29,041 nt of DNA, taken from contig CAYGRZ010000019.1 in the NCBI GenBank assembly GCA_964352425.1, positions 1 to 29,041 of the forward strand, in the 5' to 3' direction. A program made the translations under genes and the position numbers. The DNA is from JAMWCX01 sp964352425. GTDB lineage: Bacteria > Omnitrophota > Gorgyraeia > 2-01-FULL-45-10. The notes beneath the pieces are model-generated. The model did no database searches. It saw only the letters and a list, made by a program, of their open reading frames with translations, and was not told the origin of the DNA. This document shows, piece by piece, positions 6,903 through 16,623 of this stretch (within the stretch, counting starts at the first letter, position 1; each line of letters begins with the position of its first letter).

Positions 6903-8168
6903 TTATTTATCTTTCTCTCTCCACACCTTAGCGCCTAAGGCCGCTAATTTCTCTTCCAACTTCTCGTAACCCCTGTCCAGATGATATATCCTCTGGACAT
7001 CGGTCCTGCCTTTGGCGACAAGCCCGGCCAGCACCAGCGCCGCCGAGGCCCTGAGGTCGGAGGCCATGACCGGCGCTCCGCTTAAGGCCTTGACGCCCGT
7101 TATGATGGCGCTCGGCCCTTCGAGCCTGATATTGGCGCCCATCCTGTTCAACTCCATAATGTGCGTAAACCTGTCGGGATACACCTTCTCGGTGATGACG
7201 CTTATCCCGTCGGTGAGCGCCATCAGGCTCATGAACTGCGCCTGCATGTCGGTCGGGAAACCCGGATACGGCAGCGTTGTCACGTCGAGGGGCTTAAGCT
7301 TCCTGACATAGCGCACCCTGAAACCGTTCGGCACCTTCGTTATGCCCAGGCCCGCCTCAACCAGTTTATCTGCCACGGCGGACATGTGCTCCAGCTTCGC
7401 GTTCTTTAACGTGATGTCGCCCTTCGTGATCGCGGCAGCGATGGCATATGTGCCCGCCTCTATCCTGTCCGGGATGACGGTATGCTCCGCCCCGTGCAGC
7501 TTCTTGACGCCCTCGATGACGAGCCGGTGCGTGCCGTGCGACTTTATCTTCGCGCCCATCTTCATCAGGAACGTCGTAAGGTCGACGACCTCGGGTTCGC
7601 ACGCCGCGTTCTCTATGACGGTCACACCTTTTGCCAGCACCGCCGCCATCATGACATTGGCGGTCGCCAGCACGCTCGATCCGAAGTGGCCGCCCAGATA
7701 GACGTGGCCGCCGCGCAAGCGTCTGCCGTCGGCTATGATGTACCCCTTCTCGACCTTTATCCTGGCCCCGAGCGCCTCGAGCCCCTTCAGGTGCAGGTCT
7801 ATCGGCCGCGGGCCGATGACGCAGCCTCCCGGATACGAGACCTCGGCGTAGCGATGCTTTCCAAGGAGCGGCCCCAGGACGCAGATGGACGCGCGCATCG
7901 TGCTGACCAGGTCATACGGCGCGACGCATTTTGTATAGCCCTTCGGCTCGATGGCGACCCTGTCGCCGTCCTGCCTGGCCCGCACGTCGAGGTTCTTGAA
8001 TATCTTCAGCATCGTCGTGATATCGCGCAGGCACGGCACGTTCTTGATCACGCACTTATCGTCGGTCAAGAGGCACGCGGCCAGTATCGGCAGCGACGCG
8101 TTCTTCGCGCCGCTTATGGCCACACTGCCTTTCAGTATCTTGAAGCCCTCTATGACTAATTTATCCAT
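6903..8168 (-). CDS. murA: UDP-N-acetylglucosamine 1-carboxyvinyltransferase
   Basis: MurA transfers enolpyruvate from PEP to UDP-GlcNAc, the first committed step of peptidoglycan synthesis in the cytoplasm. The 421 residues match the family length (about 420). Visible landmarks are GSVAISGAKNASLPIL with K22, and PGGCVIGPRPIDLHLKGLEALGA, in which C116 is the catalytic cysteine targeted by fosfomycin, so natural resistance by Cys-to-Asp replacement is not expected. Also present are PDRIEAGTYA and LPYPGFPTDMQAQFM. The first 13 bases overlap the end of prmC, which suggests translational coupling. The presence of murA implies that this organism makes peptidoglycan. Confidence 0.97.
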   Translation of the reverse strand: MDKLVIEGFKILKGSVAISGAKNASLPILAACLLTDDKCVIKNVPCLRDITTMLKIFKNLDVRARQDGDRVAIEPKGYTKCVAPYDLVSTMRASICVLGPLLGKHRYAEVSYPGGCVIGPRPIDLHLKGLEALGARIKVEKGYIIADGRRLRGGHVYLGGHFGSSVLATANVMMAAVLAKGVTVIENAACEPEVVDLTTFLMKMGAKIKSHGTHRLVIEGVKKLHGAEHTVIPDRIEAGTYAIAAAITKGDITLKNAKLEHMSAVADKLVEAGLGITKVPNGFRVRYVRKLKPLDVTTLPYPGFPTDMQAQFMSLMALTDGISVITEKVYPDRFTHIMELNRMGANIRLEGPSAIITGVKALSGAPVMASDLRASAALVLAGLVAKGRTDVQRIYHLDRGYEKLEEKLAALGAKVWREKDK

Positions 8169-8920
8169 CGCGCCACGACGACTCTTTCTATGCCGTTAAA
8201 ATCTTTCTTGACTTCCGAGACCCTGAGAGCGCCGGACCGCTCGATTATGCCTTCGATCGCCGGGCGCTGGCCGAACCCTATCTCCATCACCAGCGCGGCG
8301 CCTCTTTTGAGGAACAGGTGCGCCGTTGACATTATCCGCCTGTAGAAATCGAGCCCATCCTCGCCGCCGTCCAGTGCCAGCGCCGGTTCCTTCAGCACCT
8401 CCGGCTGCAGCGTTTTCAATTCGTGCCGCGCTACATAAGGAGGGTTTGATACTATTATATCAAATAGGCCTTCGATACTGCCGAAGAGGTCGCTTGTGAC
8501 GAACGCGATCCGGTCGGAAACGCCATGCCGGGCGGCATTACACCTTGCTACGCCGAGGGCCTCTTCCGAAATGTCAGAAGCGATTATTTTACAATTAGTT
8601 AGCTCTTTTGTCAATACTTCGACGCGGCCGCCTTCGTCGGCCTTGCTCAGTATTGATGGTGAGCCGAGTCGAACCATCAATGATATTGCAATATTCCCCG
8701 AGCCGGTACAGAGATCGAGTATTCGTGACCCTTGACTCCTCGCCCTTAGCCCTTCGCCCTTAGCCCTTAGCCCCTTCTCGATCTCCATGGCCCGCTCGAC
8801 CAACCCCTCCGTCTCCGGCCGCGGAATGAGAACGTTCTCATTGACGATAAACTCAAGCCCGCAGAAATCTGTCTTTCCCATGACATACTGGACCGGTGTG
8901 TACGGCTCTATCGTCTTCAT
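8156..8920 (-). CDS. prmC: Release-factor glutamine methyltransferase PrmC, short form with two repeat insertions
   Basis: PrmC methylates the Gln of the GGQ motif in RF1 and RF2 using SAM. Evidence is the block LIPRPETE, the SAM-binding DLCTGSGNIAISLM, SDISEEALGVARCNA and the catalytic NPPY (residues 159-162). The ATG overlaps the prfA stop as ATGA, the classical prfA-prmC coupling. Three oddities stand out. The protein begins at MKTIEPYTPVQYVMGKTDF, so the N-terminal helical domain of about 60-75 residues is missing. Residues 49-64 (KGLRAKGEGLRARSQG) are a translated G-rich repeat. Residues about 82-105 (VRLGSPSILSKADEGGRVEV) are a translated hairpin element sitting between SAM motif I and the following acidic strand. 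The conserved motifs survive, so activity is plausible but may be altered. Confidence 0.93.
   Translation of the reverse strand: MKTIEPYTPVQYVMGKTDFCGLEFIVNENVLIPRPETEGLVERAMEIEKGLRAKGEGLRARSQGSRILDLCTGSGNIAISLMVRLGSPSILSKADEGGRVEVLTKELTNCKIIASDISEEALGVARCNAARHGVSDRIAFVTSDLFGSIEGLFDIIVSNPPYVARHELKTLQPEVLKEPALALDGGEDGLDFYRRIMSTAHLFLKRGAALVMEIGFGQRPAIEGIIERSGALRVSEVKKDFNGIERVVVARWIN
8611..8680. repeat. Double-hairpin element inserted in prmC
   Basis: TCAATACT (8611-8618) pairs with AGTATTGA (8649-8656), and TTGATGGT (8653-8660) pairs with ACCATCAA (8673-8680). The two overlapping hairpins share TTGA. The DNA is translated in frame and sits at a place where PrmC proteins normally have a short loop. 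Confidence 0.75.
8731..8775. repeat. G-rich tandem repeat (GGGCTAAGGGC units) inside prmC
   Basis: Same family as 6196-6250. A 25-nt stretch at 8748-8772 is identical to 6223-6247. It encodes the KGLRAKGEGLRA insertion between the IPRPETE helix and the SAM-binding domain. Confidence 0.85.
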
Positions 8921-9993
8921 GATACCGCCGCCTTCAATCTCAACTTCCGCTCTTCTTCCTTCAAAGCGCGTATCAGATCGTCCATGTCTCCCTGAAGGAC
9001 GCCTTCGAGGTTATGGGTGGTAAACCCGATCCGGTGGTCCGTAATGCGCCGGTCGGGAAAATTGTACGTCCTGATCTTCTCGGAGCGGTCCCCGGTGCCG
9101 ACCTGCGAGCGCCGCGACTTCGCTATCTTTTCAACCTGCTCGTGCTGGCGCATGTCGAAAATGCGCGCCCTCAAGACCTTCATCGCCTTCGACTTGTTTT
9201 TGAGCTGTGAGCGCTCATCCTGGCAGGTGACGACCATCCCGGTCGGTATATACGTCAGCCGTACGGCCGAATCGGTGCGGTTCACGCCCTGCCCGCCGGC
9301 GCCGCCCGACCTGAAGACGTCGATCCTGAGGTCCTCGGGCCGTATCACGATATCCACGTCCTCGGCTTCCGGCAGCACCGCGACGGTCGCGGCGGAGGTG
9401 TGGATCCTGCCGCTCGCCTCGGTCTCCGGCACGCGCTGCACGCGGTGGGTGCCGCTCTCGAACTTCATCCTGCCATAGACGCCGCTGCCGGAAATAGCGC
9501 AGATCACTTCCTTGTAGCCGCCCTTCCCGCTCGTGCTCGAGTCGATCAGCTCCACCTTCCATCCGTTCTTCGCCGCGTACTTTGAATACATGCGCAGCAG
9601 GTCCCCCGCGAAGAGGCTCGCCTCGAGCCCGCCGGTGCCGGCGCGTATCTCGAGTATGATGCCCCGCTCGCCGCCGGACTCTTCCTCGAGGATAAGGTCT
9701 TCCAGGCGCGTACGGCTGTCGCCAAGCTCCTTCTCGAGCCTGTGCTTCTCCTCTTCCGCGAGGACGAGGAAATCCTTATCGTGGGTCTTATCGCGGAGGT
9801 CCTTCTCGAGGTCCTTCAGGTCAGAGCCGGTCTTAAGGAAGTTGTTGTACTCGTTCACGAGCGGTGTCAGCAGCGCGAGCTCCCTGGCGCGCGCCTGGTA
9901 CTCGGCATGATTGGCGATTGTCTTCGGGTCCGCCAGGAGCACATGCAGCTCGTCGAAACGCTTCTTCTTCTCTGCTGCCAGTTTATCGATCAT
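8917..9993 (-). CDS. prfA: Peptide chain release factor 1
   Basis: RF1 reads UAA and UAG in the ribosomal A site and triggers peptide release. The 358 residues match the family (about 355-360). The stop-codon recognition motif of the PxT type is PET at 189-191 in HRVQRVPETEASGRIHTSA, which separates it from RF2 (SPF). The catalytic GGQ is at 233-235 in SGGAGGQGVNRTDSAVRLTY. The gene starts 6 bases after rpmE with only a weak ribosome binding site. Its stop overlaps the prmC start by 4 bases, matching the dependence of RF1 on PrmC methylation. Confidence 0.97.
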   Translation of the reverse strand: MIDKLAAEKKKRFDELHVLLADPKTIANHAEYQARARELALLTPLVNEYNNFLKTGSDLKDLEKDLRDKTHDKDFLVLAEEEKHRLEKELGDSRTRLEDLILEEESGGERGIILEIRAGTGGLEASLFAGDLLRMYSKYAAKNGWKVELIDSSTSGKGGYKEVICAISGSGVYGRMKFESGTHRVQRVPETEASGRIHTSAATVAVLPEAEDVDIVIRPEDLRIDVFRSGGAGGQGVNRTDSAVRLTYIPTGMVVTCQDERSQLKNKSKAMKVLRARIFDMRQHEQVEKIAKSRRSQVGTGDRSEKIRTYNFPDRRITDHRIGFTTHNLEGVLQGDMDDLIRALKEEERKLRLKAAVS

Positions 9994-9999
9994 GCGAAA

Positions 10000-10290
10000 T
10001 TATTCGGACCTCTCCGGTGCCGCGCCTTCCTGCTTCGGCGCCTCTTCGGCTGCGGGTCCTGCCTCCGCCGCCTTGGGCTTAGCGGCTTTCACCTTGCCCG
10101 CGTAGCGCTTCGAGAATTTCTCGACTCTGCCCGCCGCGTCGACCAGCTTCTGCTTGCCGGTGAAGAACGGGTGGCACTTCGAGCACAGGTCGACGTGGAT
10201 GTTCTGCTTGGTCGAGCGCGTCTTTATCACCTCGCCGCAGACGCAGACGATCGTCGTCTCTTTGTAATCGGGATGCGTCTTTTCTTTCAT
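10000..10290 (-). CDS. rpmE: 50S ribosomal protein L31, zinc-binding form with acidic tail
   Basis: The product starts MKEKTHPDYKETTIVCVCG and carries four cysteines at 16, 18, 36 and 39, the zinc-ribbon pattern of the C+ type of L31. The core continues with CHPFFTGKQKLVDAAGRVEKFSKRY and ends near residue 65. The last 30 residues are an Ala/Glu/Pro-rich tail, making it 96 residues against about 70 in most bacteria. The tail resembles the one on L19 here, so extended ribosomal-protein tails may be a habit of this genome. A very strong AAAGGAGGAAGC ribosome binding site precedes the ATG. The gene lies between rho and prfA, a common arrangement. Confidence 0.95.
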   Translation of the reverse strand: MKEKTHPDYKETTIVCVCGEVIKTRSTKQNIHVDLCSKCHPFFTGKQKLVDAAGRVEKFSKRYAGKVKAAKPKAAEAGPAAEEAPKQEGAAPERSE

Positions 10291-10327
10291 TGCTTCCTCC
10301 TTTTGAATTTTGTCCGTGGGATTACCT

Positions 10328-11568
<1,241 letters not shown>

Positions 11569-11578
<10 letters not shown>

Positions 11579-12162
11579 ACGATTTCCTCCCATACCCTTT
11601 TCGCCCGGCTTCTCGTCCTGGACTTCGACCTGTCGCTCTGTATCACGAAGTCCGCCATCCGTATCTTCTTCTTTAACGACATCTGGTTCGCGATCCTTTT
11701 CAGCACTTCTTTCCTCTTTATCCGGTGCTTTCTTACGCATCTTTCTATCTGCCTTTTTTTTGTACACTTCACTACGACCAGCTTATCGACGAGGCCCAAT
11801 GCCTTCGCCTCGACAAGCAGCGGGGCGTCTATGACGATCACGTCCGCCGGCCGGGACTTTTGTATATTTTTCTTTATCACCCCGATCACTTCGGGATGGA
11901 CTATGCGCTCGAGCTTCGCCAGCGCCGACCTATCGCCGAACACGATACCGGCGAGCTTTTTGCGCGATATAGCGCGGCCTCTGTCAAGGATCTGAGCGCC
12001 GAACGCGCGTACTGTCTTTGTATAGGCAGGCCGGCCCTGTTTTAAACAATCGTGCGCGATGGCGTCGGCGTCCAGCACCCTGGCGCCGAGCGACCTGAAG
12101 ACCGACGCCACGAACGTCTTGCCCGTACCGAACGAGCCTGTGAGCCCTATGACCATCATCAT
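11569..12162 (-). CDS. coaE: Dephospho-CoA kinase
   Basis: CoaE phosphorylates dephospho-CoA in the last step of coenzyme A synthesis. The protein begins MMMVIGLTGSFGTGKTFVASVF, with the P-loop GSFGTGKT, then GARVLDADAIAHD, the KLERIVHPEV segment and VIVIDAPLLVEA, all typical of the family. Length is about 197 residues. Three consecutive ATGs (12160-12162, 12157-12159, 12154-12156) follow a GAGG box, and the second or third has the better spacing. The open frame extends 17 codons further upstream, but that part is only a translated palindrome (VDLAGRPARST) and is unlikely to be used. The C-terminus is rich in Lys/Arg. The stop overlaps the rho start. Confidence 0.93.
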
Positions 12163-12169
12163 ATACCTC

Positions 12170-12211
12170 GTCGACCTCGCAGGTCGACCTGCGAGGTCGA
12201 CCTGCGAGGTC
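12170..12211. repeat. 32-bp perfect palindrome plus an extra half-unit, between glgA and coaE
   Basis: Positions 12170-12201 are a perfect palindrome with half-site GTCGACCTCGCAGGTC. The sequence CTGCGAGGTC is repeated once more at 12202-12211. It sits between the glgA stop and the coaE ribosome binding site, so a transcript could fold a strong hairpin here. There is no T-tract on the coaE-reading strand that would make it a normal terminator. Confidence 0.9.
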
Positions 12212-12222
12212 AAAAATCCGGT

Positions 12223-13635
12223 TTACTGCGCCGCCTGGGCTGGTACAGACGGTTTCTTATCGCCCAGGATCTTCTGGTACAGCTTCACATATTCTTTCGC
12301 CGACACTTCCCATGAAAAATCGAGCGCCATCACGTTCTTGACGAGCGAGCGCCACTGGTCCCTGCTCTGGTAGGCGTCCAGGGCCTTCTTGATCGCCGAG
12401 AAGAAAGCGTCCGGCCTATACTCGGCAAACGTGAAGCCCGAGCCCTTCTTCGTCTTCGTGTCGAATTCGTGGACGCTGTCCTTCAGGCCCCCCGTCCGCC
12501 TGACAATGGGAACGGTGCCGTACTTGAAGCATATCATCTGGCTTAAGCCGCACGGCTCGTACTTCGACGGTATCAGGAACATGTCGGCGCCGGCGTAGAT
12601 CTTCTGCGCGGGGACCATATTGAATTTCAGGTTCATCGACGCGTTCTTCGGGTGCGCCCTGGCCATCTTCTCGAGCAGGACGTGATACCGGTGGTCGCCG
12701 GTACCCAGGATGACCAGCTGTATCTTCTTGTTCAGGATGTCGCCGATGATCTTCGCCAGCAGGTCCGTCCCCTTCTGGTCGGCAAGCCGCGATATCATCC
12801 CTATCATGGGGATATCGCCGTCGACCTTCAGGCCGAGCTCCTTCTGGAGCGCCTCTTTGTTGATATATTTGTCGTCCGGACTCTCGGCCGAATAGTTCCT
12901 GGGTATCTCGGTATCGGTCGCGGGATCCCAGATGCCGTAATCTATGCCGTTCAGGATGCCGTACAGGTTGTGCGCCCTTGTCTGAAGGACGCCTTCGAGG
13001 CCGCACCCGAATTCGGGCGTCACTATCTCTTTGGCGTAGGACGGGCTCACGGTGCTGACCGCGTCGGCATAGACGATGCCGGCCTTCATCAGGTTCACCT
13101 TGCCGTAAAACTCGAAATAGTGTATGTGGAAGAGCGCCCAGTCAAGCCCCATCTTCGGGAACTCCTCTTTGGCAAAGAGCCCCTGGTACGCAATATTATG
13201 GATCGTAAAGAGTGTGCGCGTCTTCGCGAAGAACGGGTCATATTTATAGACGGTATTCAGGTATACGGGCACGAGCGCGGTATGCCAGTCGTTACAATGT
13301 ATGATGTCGGGCTTGAAATTCTCCTTGATGCACCGTTCGAGGACCTGCCTCGAGAAGAACGAGAAGCGGTCGAGGTTATCGGCATAATCGCCGAACTTGT
13401 CGCCGTATAGTTCTTTCCTGCAAAAAAAGTCGGCGTTCTCGACGAACCACACCTTTACCCCGTTAGAAATGCTGTCGGGCGCCTTCACCGAGCGGTACTT
13501 CGGCATTATCACGCGCACGTCGATGCCGAGCTCTGCCAGCGCAGCCGGCAGGCTGCCCGCGACATCCGCCAGGCCTCCCGTCTTCGCGAACGGCACCGCC
13601 TCGCTCGACGCGAACAATACCTTCAATTTCTCCAT
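12223..13635 (-). CDS. glgA: Glycogen synthase (GT5, ADP-glucose type)
   Basis: GlgA extends alpha-1,4-glucan chains from ADP-glucose. The 470 residues match bacterial GT5 enzymes. Landmarks are KVLFASSEAVPFAKTGGLADV with the substrate-binding K18-TGG, then HCNDWHTAL, LFTIHNIAYQG, VSTVSPSYAKEI and NGIDYGIWDP. The C-terminal half has SRLADQKGTD and SKYEPCGLSQM with the conserved Glu. It ends in a short Ala/Pro/Gln tail. It is transcribed with polA (37 bases upstream) and coaE. A second, GT4-type glycogen-pathway transferase and GlgE lie about 5 kb away, so this genome seems to run two glucan-building routes. Confidence 0.95.
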   Translation of the reverse strand: MEKLKVLFASSEAVPFAKTGGLADVAGSLPAALAELGIDVRVIMPKYRSVKAPDSISNGVKVWFVENADFFCRKELYGDKFGDYADNLDRFSFFSRQVLERCIKENFKPDIIHCNDWHTALVPVYLNTVYKYDPFFAKTRTLFTIHNIAYQGLFAKEEFPKMGLDWALFHIHYFEFYGKVNLMKAGIVYADAVSTVSPSYAKEIVTPEFGCGLEGVLQTRAHNLYGILNGIDYGIWDPATDTEIPRNYSAESPDDKYINKEALQKELGLKVDGDIPMIGMISRLADQKGTDLLAKIIGDILNKKIQLVILGTGDHRYHVLLEKMARAHPKNASMNLKFNMVPAQKIYAGADMFLIPSKYEPCGLSQMICFKYGTVPIVRRTGGLKDSVHEFDTKTKKGSGFTFAEYRPDAFFSAIKKALDAYQSRDQWRSLVKNVMALDFSWEVSAKEYVKLYQKILGDKKPSVPAQAAQ

Positions 13636-13671
13636 CTTGCTCTCTTCCTTGGCCCTACACCCTTGACCCCA

Positions 13672-16338
13672 TTACCCTTTATACTTCTCCTGCTCGAGCC
13701 AGTTCTTCCCCACCTCTATATGCGCCTCGACGGGGACTTTCAACTTGATCACGTTCTCCATCCCGTCCCGCACTATCCGGTAGCTTTCTTCGAGCTCTTT
13801 CTTGGGGACGTCAAATACGAGCTCATCATGTACCTGCAGCGTCATCTCGGTCTCGAGCCCCTTCTTCGCGAGGGCCTCATCGATCGAAATCATGGCAACT
13901 TTTATTATGTCGGCCGCCGAACCCTGGATCGGCGTATTGATGGCCGTCCTCTCGGCGAATTGCCTCAAGCGCATGTCCGGGCTGTTTATCTCCGGGATAT
14001 AACGGCGCCGGCCCAGGATCGTCGTCACGAACCCCTTCTCCCGCGCCTCCGCGACGAGGCAGTCCATGTACTGCTTCACGTCCGGATAGCGCTCGAAATA
14101 CGCGTCGATGAATTCTTTGGCCTTGTTCACGTCGATGTTCAGGCTCTGCGACAGCCCGTAGGGGCTCATGCCGTAGATGATGCCGAAGTTCACGGTCTTG
14201 GCCATCCCGCGCATCTCGGAGGTGACATCCTTCTCTTTCACATCGAAGACGAGGCTCGCGGTAAAGGAATGGATGTCGGCTCCGTCCTTGAACGCCTTGA
14301 TCAGGTGCTTGTCGCCCGACATGTGCGCCAGGATCCTGAGCTCGATCTGCGAGTAGTCCGCGGAAAGCAGCACGTGGTCTTTTGCCGAGGGCACGAACGC
14401 CTTGCGTATCCGCTTGCCCTCCTCGGTCTTTATCGGGATATTCTGCAGGTTCGGCCCGCTCGACGAGAGCCTCCCCGTCGCCGTCACCGTCTGGTTGAAC
14501 GACGTGTGTATCCTCTCCGTCCGGGGGTTTACCAGCATCGGCAGCGCGTCGATGTACGTCGATTTCAGCTTCGCGAGCTGCCGGTATTCGAGGAGCGCGT
14601 GCGGCAGTGTATGCGACGCGGCGAGTTTGGTGAGCACCTCTTCATCGGTCGAGACGCCCGTCTTCGTCCTCTTCACCACCGGCAGTTTCAGTTTTTCAAA
14701 CAGGATCACCGAGAGCTGTTTCGGCGAGTTGATGTTGAACTGGCCGCCGGCTATCTCGTAGATCTTCTTCGTGAGCTTGTCGAGCTTGCGCTCCATCTCG
14801 CCGGAGAGCTGGGCCAGATACGGTTTGTCTATCGATACGCCGTTTATCTCGATCCGGGCGAGCACTTTGACAAGCGGCATCTCCACCTTATAAAAGAGCT
14901 CGTCTAATCCCTTCGAGGCGATCTGGCTCTCGAGTATTTTTTTTAGCCGCAGCGTCACGTCGCTGTCTTCGCAGCAATACGCCGAGACCTTATCGACATC
15001 GACCATATCCATCGTGATGGCGGACTTACCCCTGCCTAAAAGCTCCTGGATCGGCGTCGTCATCTTGTGGTTTAAGTATTCGATCGAGATATCTTCGAGG
15101 TTGTGATTCAGCTTCGAGGGGTTGAGCACGTACGACGCGACCATCGTGTCAAAGATCTCGCCGGCGAGGCCTATGCCGCTATTGGCCAGCACGATATATT
15201 CGTATTTGATGTTCTGGCCTATCTTCGCGATCCTGGCGTCCTCGAAGACGCCCTTCAGCGCGCCGAGGACCGTATCGACATCGAAGTATTTATTCATCGG
15301 CACATAATACGCATGGCCGACCTTCCACGAAAACGATACGCCGACCGGCACCGCGCACATCGGATCCTCGCTCGTCGTCTCGAAATCGAACGCGAACTCT
15401 TTCTCGCCTTCGAGCTCGCTGACGAGTTTCTTGAGCTTCTTCTCGTCATCGATCGTCTCGTACGTTGACTCGAGCGTCTGCCTGGGCGTAAATTCCTTGA
15501 CGAACGATTTGAATTCGAGCTCCTTGAAGAGCTCGAGAAGCCTTGGCCCGTCCGGACTTTTAAGCTCCAGCTCCTTGAAATCTATCTCGACCGGCACGTT
15601 CCTGTCGACGACGGCGAGCTCTCTGCTCAGCTCGGCCATCTGAGCGTTGTCTCTCAGCGCTTTCTGCTTCGAGCTGCCCTTCACCTTGTCGATATTCTTC
15701 AGCAGGTTGTCGAGCGAGCCAAACTCGCCGATAAGCTCCATCGCCGTCTTCTCGCCTATGCCGCGCACGCCCGGGATGTTGTCGGACGCATCACCCATCA
15801 GCGCCATGATATCCGGTATCCTCTCAGGCCCCACGCCGTACGCCTCTTCCACCCTGGCCGCGTCGTAGATCAGGCCCTCCTTGTGGGTGCTGAATACCTT
15901 TATGTGGGCGTCGACCAGCTGGAGCGCGTCCTTATCACCCGTCACTATGAACGTGTCGATGCCGTGCGCGCTCGCCTTCGTGGCGACCGTCGCGAGGACA
16001 TCGTCCGCCTCGAACCCTTCCATCTGGAATAACGGTATATTGGAGGCCTGGACGAACTGCTTTATATACGGCATCTGGCCGACCAGCTCGTCCGGCATGG
16101 GTTTTCGGTGTATCTTGTACTCATCGTACTTCTTGTGCCTGAACGTCGGAGCCTTCATATCAAAGGCCACGGCCAGCATATCGGGCGAGTTATCCTTGAC
16201 GATCTTGTTCAGCATCGTGACGAAACCGTACACGGCATTCGTCGGCTGCCCCTTGGAATTGGTAAGCGCCCTGATAGCGTAGTACGCCCTGTAACAGAAC
16301 GAGTTTCCGTCGATAAGGAAGAGTCTTTTCCTGGACAT
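13672..16338 (-). CDS. polA: DNA polymerase I
   Basis: This is a full three-domain Pol I of 888 residues from the chosen ATG, which gives the usual start MSRKRLFLIDGNSFCYRAYYAI. An upstream in-frame GTG at 16380 would add 14 residues unlike the family. Residues 1-285 or so are the 5'-3' flap nuclease (FEADDVLAT, VTGDKDALQLV, GDASDNIPGVRGIGEKTA). The 3'-5' exonuclease keeps its acidic residues (FAFDFETTSED; AYCCEDSDVTLRL), so proofreading is expected, unlike Taq-type enzymes. The polymerase has motif A DYSQIELRILAHMSGD, motif B RGMAKTVNFGIIYGMSPYG and motif C LQVHDELVFD. The role is gap filling and removal of Okazaki primers. Its own promoter lies near 16530-16559. Its stop codon lies at the edge of a short G-rich repeat (13640-13680). 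Confidence 0.97.
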   Translation of the reverse strand: MSRKRLFLIDGNSFCYRAYYAIRALTNSKGQPTNAVYGFVTMLNKIVKDNSPDMLAVAFDMKAPTFRHKKYDEYKIHRKPMPDELVGQMPYIKQFVQASNIPLFQMEGFEADDVLATVATKASAHGIDTFIVTGDKDALQLVDAHIKVFSTHKEGLIYDAARVEEAYGVGPERIPDIMALMGDASDNIPGVRGIGEKTAMELIGEFGSLDNLLKNIDKVKGSSKQKALRDNAQMAELSRELAVVDRNVPVEIDFKELELKSPDGPRLLELFKELEFKSFVKEFTPRQTLESTYETIDDEKKLKKLVSELEGEKEFAFDFETTSEDPMCAVPVGVSFSWKVGHAYYVPMNKYFDVDTVLGALKGVFEDARIAKIGQNIKYEYIVLANSGIGLAGEIFDTMVASYVLNPSKLNHNLEDISIEYLNHKMTTPIQELLGRGKSAITMDMVDVDKVSAYCCEDSDVTLRLKKILESQIASKGLDELFYKVEMPLVKVLARIEINGVSIDKPYLAQLSGEMERKLDKLTKKIYEIAGGQFNINSPKQLSVILFEKLKLPVVKRTKTGVSTDEEVLTKLAASHTLPHALLEYRQLAKLKSTYIDALPMLVNPRTERIHTSFNQTVTATGRLSSSGPNLQNIPIKTEEGKRIRKAFVPSAKDHVLLSADYSQIELRILAHMSGDKHLIKAFKDGADIHSFTASLVFDVKEKDVTSEMRGMAKTVNFGIIYGMSPYGLSQSLNIDVNKAKEFIDAYFERYPDVKQYMDCLVAEAREKGFVTTILGRRRYIPEINSPDMRLRQFAERTAINTPIQGSAADIIKVAMISIDEALAKKGLETEMTLQVHDELVFDVPKKELEESYRIVRDGMENVIKLKVPVEAHIEVGKNWLEQEKYKG

Positions 16339-16529
16339 TACACGGCAAGCCTTATGAGGTGCGAAGCCCCGCACCGTCACGCGAAGCGAGACTGGTGCGC
16401 GGGTAGATGGAGAAGGATGTTATTGACATTATCCGGTCTTATTCTCTAGGGATTTAATCTCTCTGGCATTCAATTGGAGAGGACGTTGGAATTGCTCAAC
16501 CCCGGCCTATTGTCGGGGGTAACGTGAGT
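16339..16529 (-). other. Leader of the polA transcript, with small hairpins
   Basis: This stretch of about 190 bases lies between the polA promoter and its ATG and holds no gene. A CCCCG...CGGGG stem lies near 16500-16518 and a GGTGCG...CGCACC stem near 16359-16376. No known riboswitch core or clear Shine-Dalgarno box was recognised; an AAGG stands 12 bases before the ATG. Confidence 0.4.
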
Positions 16530-16559
16530 ATTCTATATGAATATATGGTGACTTGTCAA
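16530..16559 (-). promoter_or_regulatory. Sigma70-type promoter of polA
   Basis: On the minus strand TTGACA (16554-16559) is followed either by TAGAAT (16530-16535) at 18 bases or by TATAGA (16532-16537) at 16 bases. It faces polA and would drive the housekeeping run. Upstream of it (16560-16623) is unremarkable sequence before a dispersed repeat. Confidence 0.65.
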
Positions 16560-16623
16560 CAGAATTGTTTACATCGTCATCTGCGATATAAAAGTGGGCA
16601 CCCCCTGAGAGACGCTTTTCTTT

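Noticed and set aside
12163..12213. Longer coaE start
   Set aside because: The extra 17 residues are a translated palindrome and lie before three ATGs that follow a GAGG box.
13663..14907. Long plus-strand open frame (414 codons) opposite polA
   Set aside because: It is fully antisense to the Pol I polymerase domain and its translation is low-complexity Arg/His/Leu-rich.
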